Positions 61,781-64,000 of a stretch of 64,000 bases of DNA are shown here, in pieces. A program made the translations under genes and the position numbers. The notes beneath the pieces are model-generated. The model had not been told where the DNA came from. It ran no database searches and saw nothing but the letters and a program-made list of their open reading frames with translations. Each line of letters opens with the position of its first letter. Position 1 is the first letter of the stretch. The DNA is from Pelomonas baiyunensis. Lineage in GTDB: Bacteria > Pseudomonadota > Gammaproteobacteria > Burkholderiales > Burkholderiaceae_C. Where the stretch lies: the NCBI RefSeq assembly GCF_043555935.1, contig NZ_JBIGIB010000003.1:62001-126000 (forward strand), read 5' to 3'.

Positions 61781-63060
61781 GCGGCGGCCCCTTCCTTCTT
61801 GAACAGCTCCCGGAAGACGGGGTAGATCTGCGACGCCTCCACGGCCTTGCGCATCGCGAAGTGGGGTTGGTCTTCCGCGAGCTTTTCGTACTCTTCCCAC
61901 AGGTTCTGCTCGGGCTCGGCCACCTGCACGTAGGCGAAGTAGCGGCACAGCGGCAGGATCTTGCCCGCCAGCAGCTCGCGGCAGCGGCCGCTGTCGTGGT
62001 GCCAGTTGTCGCCGTCGCTGGCCTGAGCGCCGTAGATGTTCCATTCGGTCGGCGAGTAGCGCTCGCGAATGATCTGCTCCATCAGCACCAGGGCGCTGGA
62101 CACCACGGTGCCGCCGGTCTCGGTGGCGTGGAAGAAGTTCTGCTCGTCCACCTCCTGCGCCTGCGTGTGGTGGCGGATGAAGACCACCTCGATCTTTTCG
62201 TAGTGCCGCGTGAGGAAGAGGTACAGCAGGATGAAGAAGCGCTTGGAGAGTTCCTTGCGGCCTTCGTCCATGGAGCCGGACACGTCCATCAGGCAGAACA
62301 TGACGGCGCGCGTGGTGGGCACCGGGATGCGGGTGCGCGCGCGAAAGCGCAGGTCGATGGGGTCGAGGAAGGGAATCGCCTCCAGCCGCGCCCGCAGGTG
62401 GGCGATGCGTTCGCGGGTCTCGGCCAGCAGGCGAGGCGTCTCCGGGCGGTCCTCTTTCAGCAGGTCCTGCTCGCGGGCTTGCAGCTCGTGCAGTTCGCGC
62501 CGCTTGTCCATGCCCAGTGCAATGCGCCGGCCGAGTGCGCCGCGCATGGAGCGCACCACGTGCAGGTTGGTGGGTGTGCCGTCCGACACGAAGCCGGCGC
62601 GCTGGCTCTTCCATTCCGGCGTGTCGGCCAGCGTCGTGCGGGCAAGGTTGGGCAGGGCCAGGTCGTCGAAGAAGACCTGCATGAACTCTTCCTTGCTGAG
62701 ATGGAAGACGAAGTCGTCGTCCCCCTCGCCCGAGTCGCTGGCCTCGCCGCTGCCACTGCCGCCGCCGCCCTGCCCGCCTTTGGGTTTGGCGATGCGGTCG
62801 CCCTTCACGTACTCCTGGTTGCCGGGGCGCACCACCTCGCGCACGCCGCCGTCGCCGTGGCCGAAGACGGGCTCGGAGAGGTCCTTCTTCGGGATGTGCA
62901 CATCCTCGCCGCGCTCCATGTCGCGGATGCCGCGGCCGTCCACCGCGCGCTTCACCGCTTCGCGGATCTGCTCTTTGTGTCGACGCAGAAAGCGCTCGCG
63001 GTTGCCGATGGACTTGTTCTTGCCGGAGAGGCGTCGATCGATGATTTGCTGGAGCGACAT
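61777..63060 (-). CDS. yeaH: YeaH/YhbH (DUF444) von Willebrand factor A-like protein
   Basis: 427 residues, DUF444 family. N-terminal IIDRRLSGKNKSIGNRERFLRR and VHIPKKDLSEPVF are diagnostic, and residues 240-400 form a VWA-like domain with the MIDAS motif DVSGSMDEG. Acidic/Gly-Ser-rich linker (about 90-120). It works with the PrkA (YeaG) kinase upstream and SpoVR downstream. Mechanism unknown; possibly an adaptor of the kinase complex. Confidence 0.95.
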   Translation of the reverse strand: MSLQQIIDRRLSGKNKSIGNRERFLRRHKEQIREAVKRAVDGRGIRDMERGEDVHIPKKDLSEPVFGHGDGGVREVVRPGNQEYVKGDRIAKPKGGQGGGGSGSGEASDSGEGDDDFVFHLSKEEFMQVFFDDLALPNLARTTLADTPEWKSQRAGFVSDGTPTNLHVVRSMRGALGRRIALGMDKRRELHELQAREQDLLKEDRPETPRLLAETRERIAHLRARLEAIPFLDPIDLRFRARTRIPVPTTRAVMFCLMDVSGSMDEGRKELSKRFFILLYLFLTRHYEKIEVVFIRHHTQAQEVDEQNFFHATETGGTVVSSALVLMEQIIRERYSPTEWNIYGAQASDGDNWHHDSGRCRELLAGKILPLCRYFAYVQVAEPEQNLWEEYEKLAEDQPHFAMRKAVEASQIYPVFRELFKKEGAAA

Positions 63061-63081
63061 TCGCTGCCTTTCAATCGGGCC

Positions 63082-63154
63082 GAGCGCCGGGCCGCCCCAA
63101 GCCGGCCCGCATCCCCTCGGGGGATCTGCCGATGTACGCGTCGGACGAGGGGTT
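63082..63154 (+). repeat. Interspersed repeat, copy C, inside the prkA-yeaH intergenic gap
   Basis: Same 22-bp core as copies A and B, hairpin ATCCCC-TCG-GGGGAT, and the CGGACGAGGGG tail shared with copy A. It fills most of the 99-bp gap between the prkA stop and the yeaH start, in antisense orientation to the operon. Confidence 0.75.
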
Positions 63155-63159
63155 CATGT

Positions 63160-64000
63160 TCAGCTGCTCTTGCGCACCCTCAGGTACCACTCGCACAACA
63201 GCCGCACCTGCTTGGCCGTGTAGCCCTTGTCCACCATGCGCTGCACGAAGTTCTCGTGCTTCTTGGCATCCTCGGCGCTGGCCTTGGCGTTGAAGCTGAT
63301 GACGGGCAGCAACTCCTCGGTGTTGGAGAACATCTTTTTCTCGATCACCGTGCGCAGCTTCTCGTAGCTCGTCCAGTTCGGGTTCTTGCCCGCGTTGTTG
63401 GCGCGCGCCCGCAGCACGAAGTTGACGATCTCGTTGCGGAAGTCTTTCGGGTTGGAGATGCCCGCGGGCTTCTCGATCTTCTCCAGCTCGGCGTTCAGCG
63501 CCGCGCGGTCGAACACCTCGCCGGTGTCGGTGTCGCGGTACTCCTGGTCTTGAATCCAGTAGTCGGCATAGGTCACGTAGCGGTCGAAGATGTTCTGGCC
63601 GTACTCGGAATAACTCTCCAGGTAAGCGGTCTGGATCTCCTTGCCGATGAACTCGGCGTAGCGCGGGCTCAGCTGCTCCTTGATGAAGCCGACGTACTTT
63701 TCTTCCAGGTCTTTCGGGAACTGCTCGCGCTCGATCTGCTGCTCCAGCACGTACATCAGGTGCACCGGGTTGGCCGCCACTTCGGCCGCGTCGAAGTTGA
63801 AGACCTTGGAGAGGATCTTGTACGCAAAGCGCGTGCTGATACCGCTCATGCCTTCGTCCACGCCGGCGTAGTCGCGGTACTCCTGGTAGCTCTTGGCGCG
63901 CGGGTCGGTGTCCTTCAGGTTCTCGCCGTCGTAGATCTGCATCTTGCTGAACAGCGACGAGTTCTCGGGCTCCTTCAGCCGGGTCAGCACCGCGAACTGG
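63160..64000 (-). CDS. prkA: PrkA (YeaG) serine protein kinase, C-terminal part
   Basis: About 280 codons; the 5' part lies beyond the right edge. SLFSKMQIYDGENLKDTDPRAKSYQEYRDYAGVDEGM and GISTRFAYKILSKVFNF are PrkA C-terminal hallmarks; the AAA+ ATPase part would be upstream and is not visible. PrkA is an AAA+ protein with reported kinase or protease activity in stress and sporulation. First gene of the operon prkA-yeaH-spoVR. The repeat between prkA and yeaH may influence differential expression. Confidence 0.95.
   Translation of the reverse strand, partial: QFAVLTRLKEPENSSLFSKMQIYDGENLKDTDPRAKSYQEYRDYAGVDEGMSGISTRFAYKILSKVFNFDAAEVAANPVHLMYVLEQQIEREQFPKDLEEKYVGFIKEQLSPRYAEFIGKEIQTAYLESYSEYGQNIFDRYVTYADYWIQDQEYRDTDTGEVFDRAALNAELEKIEKPAGISNPKDFRNEIVNFVLRARANNAGKNPNWTSYEKLRTVIEKKMFSNTEELLPVISFNAKASAEDAKKHENFVQRMVDKGYTAKQVRLLCEWYLRVRKSS

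Overview
The window is 64 kb of very GC-rich (about 70%), densely packed chromosomal DNA. Gene content points to a betaproteobacterium of the order Burkholderiales, probably a Comamonadaceae-like or Sphaerotilus/Leptothrix-like lineage: PEP-CTERM proteins, a POT peptide transporter, a CX14CX2C-type QueE, a DUF883/YqjE envelope operon, a PrkA-YeaH-SpoVR operon and Burkholderiales-style short interspersed hairpin repeats. I see no rRNA, tRNA, CRISPR array, prophage or complete insertion sequence.

Layout. 0-10 kb: a truncated beta-propeller-like gene, an exported esterase, a large lipoprotein fusing a NodB deacetylase, a caspase-like domain and TPRs, an MntA/HepT toxin-antitoxin pair whose HepT toxin carries an in-frame amber codon, and a SUV3-like RNA helicase. 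10-25 kb: peptide transporter, two chemotaxis receptors, a GST, an S41-like peptidase, a methyltransferase, the U32 rRNA hydroxylase RlhA, an M20 peptidase and a beta-propeller diguanylate cyclase. 25-33 kb: a three-gene MacB-like ABC exporter operon, divergent from an NtrC-type response regulator and its kinase. A canonical-spacing sigma-54 promoter and a perfect palindrome lie between them, so the two-component system very probably switches on the exporter. A membrane-tethered receiver-domain protein and a Tat-exported DUF1851-like protein follow. 34-40 kb: a GMC oxidoreductase / Tat subunit-3 / DUF1080 cassette for 3-keto-glycoside chemistry, an MFS pump behind a MerR-type promoter, and the queuosine genes queD and queE. 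QueD is a triple fusion whose catalytic residues are divided among its three domains.

40-50 kb: CbrC-like protein, two PEP-CTERM proteins sharing an upstream 16-bp motif, an OmpW/GDSL-lipase operon with a TetR-like operator, a MazG-like pyrophosphohydrolase with a DnaQ-like exonuclease downstream of several DnaA-box-like sites, an HNH-like protein divergent from a WYL regulator, and the DUF883/YqjE envelope operon. 50-64 kb: cobalamin adenosyltransferase, D-lactate/glycolate dehydrogenase-like flavoprotein, VOC protein, a TonB receptor divergent from a class A beta-lactamase, a NIPSNAP/ABM/ArsR group, a lower-GC orphan gene, a Gdx/SugE guanidinium exporter and the stress operon prkA-yeaH-spoVR, whose prkA runs off the right edge.

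The most noteworthy items are the single-chain QueD pseudotrimer, the deacetylase-caspase lipoprotein, the disabled HepT toxin, the sigma-54-controlled ABC exporter with its divergent regulators, and the membrane receiver / exported DUF1851 pair.
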